A stretch of 64,000 nt of DNA from Lachnotalea glycerini (GTDB taxonomy: Bacteria; Bacillota; Clostridia; Lachnospirales; Lachnospiraceae): assembly GCF_003201285.1 (NCBI RefSeq), contig NZ_QICS01000007.1, positions 124,001 through 188,000 of the forward strand. The letters run 5' to 3'. The notes below the pieces were generated by a model. The model saw only the letters and a list, made by a program, of their open reading frames with translations. It was not told the DNA's origin and ran no database searches. The number at the start of each line of letters is the position of its first letter. Position 1 is the first letter of the stretch. Positions 28,214 to 37,333 of the stretch are shown one piece after another. The position numbers were made by a program, and so were the translations under genes.

Positions 28214-29890
28214 TTATTGGCTGTCTCTGACAACTTCTTTCCAAGTAAATTGAAAACTGATATACCACAGAAATATTAAAATCAGCACTGAAACAATCAA
28301 ATTTAATTCCACTCCAAACGGAACAAATCTACAGGCTATGTAATGAACCAACGCTTCTCCAGCACAAAGAATGAAAGATAAAAATACCTTAGCTGAATTG
28401 CTGCTGTTTTGTGCATACTGAAAATCTTTATAGAAAGGCATCTCCTTTTTCATAATTTTAAACATGGCTAGCATTAAAATAAGAAGATTAACAAAAATCA
28501 ATATTAAATCGTCTGCTATTTTCACTCCAAAAGCAGCCATAAAGATAACGCTGACAAACAAATAGACAGGAACGATGTATTTATACACAAAGGCCTTAAA
28601 GGCTCCTTTTAAAAGCACTGTTGGATCATCTAACGGTAAAACCTTATAAATCCATGCTCCCTGATAGTTTTCACTCAGACTTATCATTGTAAATAAGGAT
28701 GCCAGAAGTGATGCAGTATAGTATAAATACAGATAATATCTTCCACTTGTTATTTGTGTATATGCCTCCAAAAAGGTATTGCCTGCATTAAAAAACTGAA
28801 ACATAAATATAAAGGGAAAGATGACTGCCAATCCAAGCAATGGATAAATTCTCAGTTTTAGTTTTCTTTCATTGTTAAGCATCTGCAAGGTAAAGCGAAA
28901 AAAAGTTTTTTCTACGTTTGTTCTGCAAAAAAAAGCTGCAATCGCCCTTTGTCTTGCCTCCTTTCTCTCTTTTCTTTTGACTCTGCCTTCACTGTTATTT
29001 ATTTTTTGCAATTTTTTTTCAAAATTGGGAGCAACTACTTTACTATATATAATAAGTGTAACAGTTGGTATGATAATAGCCAATGCTCCTAAAATAATAT
29101 AATGAATATCAAACTCTTGATTTAACAGTATATGAAAAGGTGCGGCAAACCAAGCTGTTGGTAATAAAAAATCCCATACATGCTTTTTCACTTCAACATT
29201 GATAGTAGCAATATTGAAAATTCGTCCTATCATCTGATAGGAAATTGTCATAAAGATGGATAAGGCTATTTGAAAATAATTTATTATATCTTTCAGCTTT
29301 TCGCCACTAAAAATTGCAAGAATGGCATAGTATAACAGCGATGTGACAAATAATGAAAAGCTGCAAATCAAAATAATTTCGAAAAGCATTAATAGGAAAA
29401 ATGCAATTCCAAATCTTATAGTGCCAAATAAAAGTGTTCCGCCTGTAATAGCAAAGGTAATACCAATTAGGTAAATGAGGATATGAATCAACTTAGCCAT
29501 ATTAAGCGTTTTCGCATCAACTGGTCTTGGAAGCAATATATTTTTATCTTCTATATCCAGCAAAACGGTAGAAAAGTCTGAAATCATAGTTGTCATAATC
29601 ATAAAAATAAGCATTCCCAATATAATATTCATCTTAATGAATATAGGTAACGGTATGAAAATAAATAAACCAATAAATGCACCAACAAACAAATAAAGCA
29701 ACAAAGAAGAGCGAAAAGAATTCTTTGCTTGTGCATTACTCTTGTTATTCATCATAACAGTTGGAACTCTTCTCTCGTCCATCAATAATTTAATCTGTAT
29801 GATTTTTCTCATCAGTGGATAATCAATATCAACGGACTTAAAAATAAAACTAATTTTATCTAATATCTTTAATATTTTAAATTCTTTCAT
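28214..29890 (-). CDS. ABC-2-type transporter membrane protein
   Basis: This 558-residue polytopic protein has about twelve hydrophobic segments and a basic central loop (about residues 290-315, rich in K/R/E). It starts 1 base after the stop of the ATPase gene, so the two form one transporter. The long two-halves design resembles large permeases of the ABC-2/YthQ-like group, which work as one fused pore. The cargo is unknown; the direction is probably export, judging from the ATPase type. Confidence 0.75.
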   Translation of the reverse strand: MKEFKILKILDKISFIFKSVDIDYPLMRKIIQIKLLMDERRVPTVMMNNKSNAQAKNSFRSSLLLYLFVGAFIGLFIFIPLPIFIKMNIILGMLIFMIMTTMISDFSTVLLDIEDKNILLPRPVDAKTLNMAKLIHILIYLIGITFAITGGTLLFGTIRFGIAFFLLMLFEIILICSFSLFVTSLLYYAILAIFSGEKLKDIINYFQIALSIFMTISYQMIGRIFNIATINVEVKKHVWDFLLPTAWFAAPFHILLNQEFDIHYIILGALAIIIPTVTLIIYSKVVAPNFEKKLQKINNSEGRVKRKERKEARQRAIAAFFCRTNVEKTFFRFTLQMLNNERKLKLRIYPLLGLAVIFPFIFMFQFFNAGNTFLEAYTQITSGRYYLYLYYTASLLASLFTMISLSENYQGAWIYKVLPLDDPTVLLKGAFKAFVYKYIVPVYLFVSVIFMAAFGVKIADDLILIFVNLLILMLAMFKIMKKEMPFYKDFQYAQNSSNSAKVFLSFILCAGEALVHYIACRFVPFGVELNLIVSVLILIFLWYISFQFTWKEVVRDSQ

Positions 29891-29891
29891 C

Positions 29892-30680
29892 TTACCCCTC
29901 TTTTAATACAGAAATAAATGAATCAGCAATTTCTTTATATTGATTAAAACCGGTCAGTTGATTAAAGATGCCCTCAAGTGAACCTTCACTGCTCATTTTC
30001 TGAAGCTCTGCAAACGAACCATCTGCTACAATTTGTCCATCATTTATTAGAATGATTCTGTCACTTATTTTTTCTACTACTTCCATAATATGGGAAGAAT
30101 AAAAAATGGTTTTTCCCTGAGCGGCTAGTTCAGCAATAATCTCCTTAAAAATCATTACACTATTCGCATCCAATCCACTTAACGGCTCATCAAAAAACAG
30201 GATATCCGGATTATGCAGCAAGCTTGCGATTATAAGAACCTTTTGCTTCATTCCCTTTGAAAAGGATGAGATTCTTGAACTGTAGTTATCTCCTATACCA
30301 AATAATGACATTAGTTGAAACGCTTTACTGTCAATGTTAACAGGATTCATACCATAAAGCTCACCGATAAAGGTAAGATATTCTTGTGCTGTCAAGCTGT
30401 CATACATTTGTGCAGTTTCAGGTACATAGCCTATTTTTTTCTTATATTGAATATTTCCAAAACTTAAATTCTCACCAAATATTTTAACCTCCCCTTCATA
30501 CCCTTCCAATATACCGAGTAAAATTTTGACTGTCGTACTTTTGCCTGCTCCGTTTGGTCCGATATATCCGATTATTTGACCTCCCTGTATTTCTAGATTA
30601 ATTCCCTTTAGTACAGGCTTCGCACCAAAGCTCATGTGTAAATCCTTAATTGATATCACTGATTCCATTTGTGAATCCAT
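29892..30680 (-). CDS. ABC transporter ATPase, ABC-2 (CcmA-like) type
   Basis: This is a 262-residue ATPase with Walker A GPNGAGKST, signature region SFSKGMKQKVLI, Walker B ILFFDEPLSGLD and the H-loop in YSSHIME. AGGAGG is 8 bases upstream of the ATG. It is placed 24 bases after a CitB-type response regulator and directly before its permease, so transport is probably controlled with, or by, this two-component system. Confidence 0.9.
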   Translation of the reverse strand: MDSQMESVISIKDLHMSFGAKPVLKGINLEIQGGQIIGYIGPNGAGKSTTVKILLGILEGYEGEVKIFGENLSFGNIQYKKKIGYVPETAQMYDSLTAQEYLTFIGELYGMNPVNIDSKAFQLMSLFGIGDNYSSRISSFSKGMKQKVLIIASLLHNPDILFFDEPLSGLDANSVMIFKEIIAELAAQGKTIFYSSHIMEVVEKISDRIILINDGQIVADGSFAELQKMSSEGSLEGIFNQLTGFNQYKEIADSFISVLKEG

Positions 30681-30704
30681 ACTTGATTCCTCCTGATTTT
30701 AAAT

Positions 30705-31379
30705 TTAAAGTCTTCGATACTTATGCTGTGGCCTGCCTACTTTACCATACTCGACCAGCTTATCTATCTTTTCTTCCTTTTCCATAAATTCCAGATATCT
30801 TCTTACTGTTACTCTTGCTATCTGCAATTTTTCCGCCAGACTCTCAGCAGTAAAAATTTCATAGCTTCCATTTTCTATCTCTTCCCAAATGATATGATAA
30901 GTATATTTGTTAAGACCCTTAGCCATATCATCTTCATTTTGTGAGCTTTGGCTGCTTGATATCAGTTTATCTAAATCCTTTTGTTCCATTACCTCACATT
31001 GTTGAAAACTGTCATGTCTTTCCTTAAACTGAAGAAGTGCCTCCTTAAAACGTTCAAAGCTAAATGGTTTAATCAGATAATCTACCACACCATATCGAAA
31101 AGCCTCTTGTATTCGTTCCATTGTTTTATCGGCTGTTATTAAAATAATATCAATATCCAGCTCCTGATTTCTGATCCATTTTAATAAATCAATTCCATTT
31201 TCTTTTGGCAGATATACATCCAGCAAAATAAGTTCAGGCTTTCTTACTGCTATTTCCCTTTTTGCGTCTTCCAGATTCGTAACTGCCTTATATAAAGTAA
31301 AACCTTCTACTCTTTTTAAAAATTTTGAATTAATCTCTAAAACCATCGGATCGTCTTCAACAATCATAGATCCTATCAA
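30705..31379 (-). CDS. Response regulator, CitB/MalR/DcuR type
   Basis: This is a 224-residue regulator. The receiver domain has VEDDPMV, phospho-acceptor Asp54 in LILLDVYLPKENG, and YLIKPFSFERFK. A C-terminal helix-turn-helix (FTAESLAEKLQIARVTVRRYLEFM) is typical of the CitT/DcuR/MalR branch. The first possible start is TTG at 31379; the ATG four codons later (31367) is an alternative, and the ribosome site does not decide between them. It is the partner of the CitA-like kinase immediately upstream. Confidence 0.88.
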   Translation of the reverse strand: MIGSMIVEDDPMVLEINSKFLKRVEGFTLYKAVTNLEDAKREIAVRKPELILLDVYLPKENGIDLLKWIRNQELDIDIILITADKTMERIQEAFRYGVVDYLIKPFSFERFKEALLQFKERHDSFQQCEVMEQKDLDKLISSSQSSQNEDDMAKGLNKYTYHIIWEEIENGSYEIFTAESLAEKLQIARVTVRRYLEFMEKEEKIDKLVEYGKVGRPQHKYRRL

Positions 31380-31391
31380 ACCTCTTCCCCC

Positions 31392-32978
31392 CTACATTGG
31401 TATTTGAATATTCCATGAAACACCATTCTTTGTATCAAATTTAATGTTACCGTTAAACTCATCAATTATCCTTTTCACAATATACATACCATGTCCTCTT
31501 TGCCCCTCTTTTGTTGAGAAACCCTGTTCGAATACTTTCTCTCTATACTCAGGAAGGATTCCACATCCGTTATCCTTTACTTGTATGTTTAAGAATTGAT
31601 CGTCTTCCAAGATTTTAACAAGAATTTCTCCGGTTCCATCGTTTTTTACTGCGTCCAATGCATTTTCTATCAAATTCCCTACTATTGATACTATCTCCTG
31701 TGATGTCATATTCTGAGGCAGGTTTGCAAGCTTTGATGCTTTATCTATTCTGAGTTTTACCCTAGCCTCCTCTGCCTTGTTATATTTTGCAAGTAAGAGT
31801 GCTGACAAAAACCTATCTTTCATATTTTGTGCTAAAATATTGCTGATATTGCTTCTTACCTTAGCCACCTCTGAAATAAACTGCAAGGCTTCCTCATATT
31901 CATTTAGTTGAATGAGGCCGGAAATGGTATGAAGCTTGTTCATAAATTCATGATTTTGTGCTCTCAATGACCACGCCATCTTCTTGGCTCCCGTCAATTC
32001 CTCTGCCATTTTAATGACCTCTGTTTTATCACGGATACTGGCAATAGCGCCCACAACCTCACCTTGATGTATAATAGGAATCCGATTCATCACAATGACC
32101 GTGTTATTTAATCTCTGTTCATCATCCAATTCCGCCTTGCCAGTATCCAATACATGTAATAATCCTGTATTTGGAATTATGTTTTCAAGGCTTTGCCCCA
32201 TCATCTCTTCCTTATATGCAAAACTTTGAAGCTTTAATATGTGAAAGGTAGAATCATTCATAAGCGTGATCATACCCATTTTGTCCACTGCAACCAGCCC
32301 CTCATGTATGGCATCTAATATTCCCATCTTTTCATTATATAACCTTGTTATTTCTTCCGGCTCAAGACCAAGCAGTGTATGCTTTATATTATTGGCTAAT
32401 AAAAAGGCTCCAATTACACCAGCCAAAAGACCACCGATTCCAATTAAAATAATATATAAAATTGCGGTATGCTTGGCCACTTCCACTCTCTTGATCAGTG
32501 CTCCAACTGAAACAAATCCTATTTCATTCTTTTGCTCTGAATCGTAAACCGGAGTAAAAGCCCTTAAAGATTTACCAAGTGTACCCGTTGCTTCTGAGAT
32601 ATAAGTTTCTCCTGTATTGATAACACGGTATTCATCTCCGCCCTCAAACCGCTTTCCTATCATATTTTGATTTGGATGTGAATAGCGTATTCCGTCCTTA
32701 TCTGCAACTATGATATAATCCACCAACTCAAGATTTTCAAGTTGCCGATTAATGAAAAATGCAAGATTTTCATCTGGGTTTTGTTCTTCTAACGCCTCTA
32801 TTACCTCACTTGAATGTGCCACCAGTTTTGCCACATTCATAATATTTATTCTCGCCTCATTCTCAATATTTCTCGTCATCCATGATGCAACAAAGGAAAT
32901 TATGATTGTAATTGATACGAATACGACTGCAATTACCAATAAAATAATCTTGCTTTGCAGCTTCATGCTCTTCTTCAC
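31392..32978 (-). CDS. Sensor histidine kinase, CitA/DcuS/MalK type
   Basis: This is a sensor kinase of about 528 residues. It has a helix at about 8-30, an extracytoplasmic PAS-like dicarboxylate-sensor fold with the family signature YSHPNQNMIGKRFEGG, a second helix at about 172-195, a cytoplasmic PAS, SLRAQNHEFMNKLHTISGLIQL (phospho-acceptor His), and an ATPase domain with DNGCGI and GHGMYIVK. I prefer GTG at 32978, which has GAGGG 6 bases upstream; an ATG at 32984 abuts that site. CitA/DcuS members sense citrate, malate or fumarate outside the cell, which fits the nearby malic enzyme. Confidence 0.9.
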   Translation of the reverse strand: MKKSMKLQSKIILLVIAVVFVSITIIISFVASWMTRNIENEARINIMNVAKLVAHSSEVIEALEEQNPDENLAFFINRQLENLELVDYIIVADKDGIRYSHPNQNMIGKRFEGGDEYRVINTGETYISEATGTLGKSLRAFTPVYDSEQKNEIGFVSVGALIKRVEVAKHTAILYIILIGIGGLLAGVIGAFLLANNIKHTLLGLEPEEITRLYNEKMGILDAIHEGLVAVDKMGMITLMNDSTFHILKLQSFAYKEEMMGQSLENIIPNTGLLHVLDTGKAELDDEQRLNNTVIVMNRIPIIHQGEVVGAIASIRDKTEVIKMAEELTGAKKMAWSLRAQNHEFMNKLHTISGLIQLNEYEEALQFISEVAKVRSNISNILAQNMKDRFLSALLLAKYNKAEEARVKLRIDKASKLANLPQNMTSQEIVSIVGNLIENALDAVKNDGTGEILVKILEDDQFLNIQVKDNGCGILPEYREKVFEQGFSTKEGQRGHGMYIVKRIIDEFNGNIKFDTKNGVSWNIQIPM

Positions 32979-33058
32979 GTACATCCCTCACTCTAATTAT
33001 TATGATATTTATTGTAACAAATTTTTAAGCAATAAACAATCGCATTATAAGAATCGAC

Positions 33059-33112
33059 AAAAAGGTGCTGTCGCACTAGCTGATGAAAATCTGCAGTGCG
33101 CAGCACCTTTTT
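33059..33112 (-). terminator. Terminator of the KdgT-like permease gene
   Basis: AAAAAGGTGCTG and CGCACT pair with AGTGCG and CAGCACCTTTTT, forming a long stem with one unpaired base. A T-run follows on the minus strand. It lies 15 bases after the stop codon. Confidence 0.88.
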
Positions 33113-33126
33113 ATTCTATATTAACT

Positions 33127-34104
33127 TTATATTGCTGTTTCTGCTGCATTCTTTTGCTTCATTACTTTGCTTTTACTAAGCTTTTTAAATGCAAAGGAAA
33201 CAATAAATGGACAAAGAATAGCGGATACCACACAAGATGCTGCCACCTGTGCAGTGGCTGCGGTTGCTATCACAGCTAATGTCGGATCTGCGGCGGCTAC
33301 TGCTGCCGGAGTTGCGACTGCATTTCCTGCTGTCGATCCTGTTGCAAGACCGATAATCGGCTCCTCCTTAAATAACTTTAATAATATGTAGGCTCCAACT
33401 CCGGTAAAGGAAGCGAGAACTCCAAGTAATATGCCTGGACCCCCGGCCGTAACAATGGTTTCTAAATTCATACCTGCTCCTAAAGGGAAAGAGAAGAATG
33501 GAATCAACAGTAATTTACTGCTGCCTAAAAAAGTTCTCATATCAGAGTCTATATTTCCTAAAATCATACCAATGACAATTGGAATAAGAACTGCAACCAA
33601 CGCCTTAAATGGTACCTGTGCAAGTCCTGATGCTCCCAGAGCAACCAGTGTAAAAAATGGTCCGTCCTTGATTGATAAAAGTGCATAAGCTCCTACATCT
33701 GTTTCATCTCCATATTGAGAAGCCAAGGAAGCATATAAACCACCATTACAGTTTGTTAAGGCTGCTAATACAGCAAGTGGTGACAATCCAAGTACTCCAG
33801 CCGAACCAAATATTTTTCCTACCGCAATACCTATACCTGCACCTACAATAAATTTACCGGTTATTAAAAGAACTCCTTTTTTGACTGCCTTTGGCGCTAA
33901 TTTAAAATGTATCTGTGATCCGATCAAAAACATAAAGCAGGCTAATATGGGAGTCGATGCTGTCTTACTAAACAACGCAGTTGTAAATCCGCCTATTTCT
34001 AAAAACTGTGGAAAAAATGTATTAACCATAACTCCCAAAAATAATGGAACTACCATCATACCGCCTGGTATTTTATCAAGTGTTTTCTTAATTGGAATTT
34101 GCAT
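33127..34104 (-). CDS. kdgT: KdgT-family permease, possible organic-acid importer
   Basis: This is a 325-residue membrane protein of the 2-keto-3-deoxygluconate permease family, with about ten hydrophobic helices. It begins MQIPIKKTLDKIPGGMMVVPL and has the conserved ALTNCNGGLYASLASQYG and GSTAGNAVATPAAVA segments. AGGAGGG is 6 bases before the ATG. It lies 68 bases after the malic-enzyme gene on the same strand and next to a CitA/CitB-type system. The family name suggests uptake of a pectin breakdown product, which fits the pectate lyases, but its partner genes suggest malate or another organic acid. The substrate is unresolved. Confidence 0.85.
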   Translation of the reverse strand: MQIPIKKTLDKIPGGMMVVPLFLGVMVNTFFPQFLEIGGFTTALFSKTASTPILACFMFLIGSQIHFKLAPKAVKKGVLLITGKFIVGAGIGIAVGKIFGSAGVLGLSPLAVLAALTNCNGGLYASLASQYGDETDVGAYALLSIKDGPFFTLVALGASGLAQVPFKALVAVLIPIVIGMILGNIDSDMRTFLGSSKLLLIPFFSFPLGAGMNLETIVTAGGPGILLGVLASFTGVGAYILLKLFKEEPIIGLATGSTAGNAVATPAAVAAADPTLAVIATAATAQVAASCVVSAILCPFIVSFAFKKLSKSKVMKQKNAAETAI

Positions 34105-34172
34105 AGTAACCCTCCTGTTATCATTCCCTATAAAGTAAAAAATCTAATAAATAGTATTGTTTATACATTTCT

Positions 34173-35345
34173 TTATAATCTGGCTACACCGCTTTTTCTT
34201 GCTGCTTTTTCAATTGCCTCTGCCACATTATCTGCGACACTTTTATCCAAAGCGTTTGGAATTACATTATTTTCATTTAGATCTTCGTCCTTTATCATAG
34301 ATGCAATTGCATAGGCCGCTGCAATTTTCATTTCTTCATTGATTTCCTTTGCTCTGACTTTTAATGCACCCTTAAATATTCCGGGAAATGCCAATACATT
34401 GTTTACCTGATTTGCAAAATCCGATCTTCCTGTTCCTATTACTTTAGCACCTGCGGCTTTTGCCTCATCCGGCATAATTTCCGGTGTTGGATTTGCCATT
34501 GCAAAGAGAATCGCATCCTTATTCATAGTGCTTACCATTTCCTTTGTAACGATACCGGGTGCAGAAACACCGATAAATACATCTGCATCTTTTAGTGCAT
34601 CACTTAAGTCACCTTTGATAACATTTGGATTTGTTATTTTTGCCAAATCCTTTTTCGCATCATCTACACCTTCCATTCCTCTATATAAAATGCCGACCTT
34701 GTCACAGACAATCATTTCCTTTACATCAGAGGACAACAATAATTTTGTAATAGCAGTACCTGCTGCTCCTGCTCCATTTACAACCACCTTTATTTCGTTG
34801 ATTTTTTTACCTACTACCTTTAATGCATTGATGATGCCCGCTAATACTACAATTGCAGTCCCATGCTGGTCATCATGAAAGACCGGAATATCGAGTTCCT
34901 TTTTTAATTTTTCTTCAACTTCAAAGCATCTAGGTGCTGAGATATCCTCCAAATTAATTCCACCAAAACCCGGAGCAATCAGCTTAACTGCCTGTACAAT
35001 CTCATCTACGTTTTTTGTATCAAGACAGATTGGAAAGGCATCCACGTCTGCAAATTCTTTAAAAAGAATTGCTTTTCCTTCCATTACCGGAAGTCCTGCC
35101 TTAGGTCCGATATCACCAAGTCCTAACACTGCAGTGCCGTCTGTAACAACTGCAACAAGATTTCCCTTTGCTGTATATTTATAAACATCCTCTTCATTTT
35201 CATGGATCCTTTTACATGGCTCTGCTACCCCTGGGGTATATGCAAGACTTAAATCTTCTCTTGTTGTAATTGCAACTTTTGATTTTACTTCTATCTTGCC
35301 TGCAAACTTTTCGTGTAATTTTAAACTTTCCTCGTAATAATTCAT
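34173..35345 (-). CDS. Malic enzyme (malate to pyruvate)
   Basis: This is a 390-residue NAD(P)-dependent malic enzyme of the short bacterial type. TPGVAEPCKRIHENEEDVYKYT, GDIGPKAGLPVMEGKA, NLEDISAPRCFEVEEKL, VFHDDQHGTAIVVLAG and the Rossmann motif VVNGAGAAGTAI are visible. I chose the ATG at 35345 (MNYYEESLKLHEKF) because AAGGGTAGG precedes it; the upstream 21 codons have no homology. The enzyme makes pyruvate, CO2 and NAD(P)H. It is probably co-transcribed with the KdgT-like permease, suggesting an uptake-and-oxidation unit. Cofactor choice cannot be decided from the sequence. Confidence 0.93.
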   Translation of the reverse strand: MNYYEESLKLHEKFAGKIEVKSKVAITTREDLSLAYTPGVAEPCKRIHENEEDVYKYTAKGNLVAVVTDGTAVLGLGDIGPKAGLPVMEGKAILFKEFADVDAFPICLDTKNVDEIVQAVKLIAPGFGGINLEDISAPRCFEVEEKLKKELDIPVFHDDQHGTAIVVLAGIINALKVVGKKINEIKVVVNGAGAAGTAITKLLLSSDVKEMIVCDKVGILYRGMEGVDDAKKDLAKITNPNVIKGDLSDALKDADVFIGVSAPGIVTKEMVSTMNKDAILFAMANPTPEIMPDEAKAAGAKVIGTGRSDFANQVNNVLAFPGIFKGALKVRAKEINEEMKIAAAYAIASMIKDEDLNENNVIPNALDKSVADNVAEAIEKAARKSGVARL

Positions 35346-35560
35346 TTTTGTACCTACCCTTCCATTTTGTTTTTCGTTATATTTGCCACAAAAAGAGGAT
35401 AACACCAAAGATACCTAATGAAAATATTAGAAACATAAAGAATTAATAATGGTCATATTGTACATTTTGTTATATATTTAACATTATTTTAATTAATTAT
35501 AGTACTTTTAGACAAGTATATAAGCTGTCACTCTTAACATTCTGAAATGTATAGAGTATA

Positions 35561-35606
35561 AAAAAATAAGGGCAATCCTATTCATCGTGGATTCTGCCCT
35601 TATTTT
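35561..35606 (-). terminator. Terminator of the hydrogenase operon
   Basis: AAAATAAGGGCA with ATCC and its near-exact complement form a stem of about 16 bp, followed by a run of T on the minus strand. It is 22 bases after the stop of hydA. Confidence 0.9.
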
Positions 35607-35627
35607 CTATATTTTGTTTAACACTTA

Positions 35628-37319
35628 TTACTTTACTATATTTCGGTGGAAAAGTTTATGCTCTTTTCCTTTTATATTGGTTTGATACATATGGTTTAAT
35701 ACAGGATTCTCGTCCGGATAGCGAATGTTTGACATTACATCGGCCTTATACAATCCATCCATTCTGCCCTTCTTTGTCCTGTCTCCTGCAAATGGTGGCT
35801 GTCCTCCGCCCATAATGCAACCTCTTCTGCAAGCCATAACCTCTACAAAATCATAACTTACTTCTCCTGCCTTGATGCGTTCTAACAGCCTTCCTGTCTC
35901 TGCCAGTCCATGAACGACTGCTATTTTTACTTCTCTGTCACCTAAGGTTACTGTAGTTTCTTTTACCGTTTCCTCGCCTCTGACACCGATATAGCTGATT
36001 TCCTTTAAGTTCTGATAGCTTTTATCCTTGGCAAGTTTTCGAAGTACTGCTTCTGTTACGCCACCAGTGGCTCCGAAAATAGTACCGCCACCCGATGCTA
36101 CGGCAAATGGCATATCTGCTGCTTCTTCCTCTAGCTGTTCAAATTGAATGCCAACCTGCTTAATCATTCGAATGACTTCTTGTGTCGTAATCACATAATC
36201 AGTATCCTGTTTGCCATCTGTGAAATTATCTGGACGAAGAATTTCACCTTTCTTGGCTGTACATGGCATGATAGATACCACTATTGTTTTCTTATTTTCA
36301 TTTATGTCTTTTTCTTTAAAATAATCCTTAATCAATGGTGAAAACATTCCCTGTGGAGAACGGCAGGTTGATATATTATCAGTAAATTCTGGGTAATGAT
36401 TTTCACAATATTTTACCCAACCCGGGCAGCAGGAAGTAAACAATGGAAGCTTTTCGCTCTTTTCCAAACGTTCAGCCAATTCTTTCGACTCCTCCATAAC
36501 GGTTAAATCTGCCGCGAAACTAGTATCATAAATTTCATCAAATCCCATAACACGTAAGGCAGCCACTAATTTACCAAAGCTGTTTTCTCCCCTCGCAACA
36601 TGAAAGCTTTCACCAATTGCTACTCGAACCGCTGGCGCTATCTGTGCCACAACACGAATGGCTGGGTCAGTGATTGCATCCCATACTTCTGTTACATTGG
36701 TACGAACCGAAATGGCAGCTGTTGGACAGACCACTGCACACTGTCCACAGCCTACGCAGTTTGTTTCTGATAATGCTCTGTTAAAAGCAGGCATAACCTG
36801 TGTATCGGAACCCCTGAATGCAAAATCAATTGCACCGATTCCCTGAATTTCATCACACGTACGAACACAGTCACCGCATAAAATACATTTATTTGGATCA
36901 CGCACTATAGATGGTGAACTCATATCAAGCGGTATCTTCTTCTTATTATTCAAAAAACGTACTGCATGTACTCCAACTCGATAAGCAAGCTCTTGTAACG
37001 AGCATTTCCCATTCTTCTGGCAAGTCGTACAATCTCTGCAATGGGAGGAAAGCAACAGTTCAATAATTAGTCGGCGGTAAGATTGAATTTTCTTTGTGTT
37101 AGTATAAATCACCATTCCGGGTCTTGGCTGCTCGGAGCAGGAAGCAAAAATGCGTCCTCGGTCATCTTCTACTACACACATTCTGCAAGCTCCGTAGATG
37201 GAAAGCTCAGAATGATAACAAAATGTCGGTAAATCTATACCAGCCTTACGAATCAAAGAAAGAATATTATTTTCTCCTTCAATGGGTACACGCTTTGTAT
37301 CAATTGTTATATAATCCAT
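35628..37319 (-). CDS. hydA: [FeFe]-hydrogenase catalytic subunit, HydA
   Basis: This is a 563-residue iron-only hydrogenase. A [2Fe-2S] ferredoxin domain (CYHSELSIYGACRMCVVE), the His-Cys3 [4Fe-4S] region (SSHCRDCTTCQKNGKC), and two [4Fe-4S] sites (CILCGDCVRTC, CVGCGQCAVVC) lead into the H-cluster motifs TSCCPGWVKY, MPCTAKKGE and MACRRGCIMGGGQP. A C-terminal small-subunit-like domain follows. The ATG at 37319 has AGGAGGAAGG upstream, 14 bases after hydB. It is the last gene of hydC-hydB-hydA. With HydB and HydC it should form an electron-bifurcating complex that evolves H2 from NADH and reduced ferredoxin; bifurcation is inferred from architecture. Confidence 0.95.
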   Translation of the reverse strand: MDYITIDTKRVPIEGENNILSLIRKAGIDLPTFCYHSELSIYGACRMCVVEDDRGRIFASCSEQPRPGMVIYTNTKKIQSYRRLIIELLLSSHCRDCTTCQKNGKCSLQELAYRVGVHAVRFLNNKKKIPLDMSSPSIVRDPNKCILCGDCVRTCDEIQGIGAIDFAFRGSDTQVMPAFNRALSETNCVGCGQCAVVCPTAAISVRTNVTEVWDAITDPAIRVVAQIAPAVRVAIGESFHVARGENSFGKLVAALRVMGFDEIYDTSFAADLTVMEESKELAERLEKSEKLPLFTSCCPGWVKYCENHYPEFTDNISTCRSPQGMFSPLIKDYFKEKDINENKKTIVVSIMPCTAKKGEILRPDNFTDGKQDTDYVITTQEVIRMIKQVGIQFEQLEEEAADMPFAVASGGGTIFGATGGVTEAVLRKLAKDKSYQNLKEISYIGVRGEETVKETTVTLGDREVKIAVVHGLAETGRLLERIKAGEVSYDFVEVMACRRGCIMGGGQPPFAGDRTKKGRMDGLYKADVMSNIRYPDENPVLNHMYQTNIKGKEHKLFHRNIVK

Positions 37320-37333
37320 ATTCAACCTTCCTC

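Noticed and set aside
33127-34314. Several plus-strand open frames opposite the permease and malic-enzyme genes
   Set aside because: They are shadows of the GC-richer coding strand; the minus-strand products are recognised proteins.
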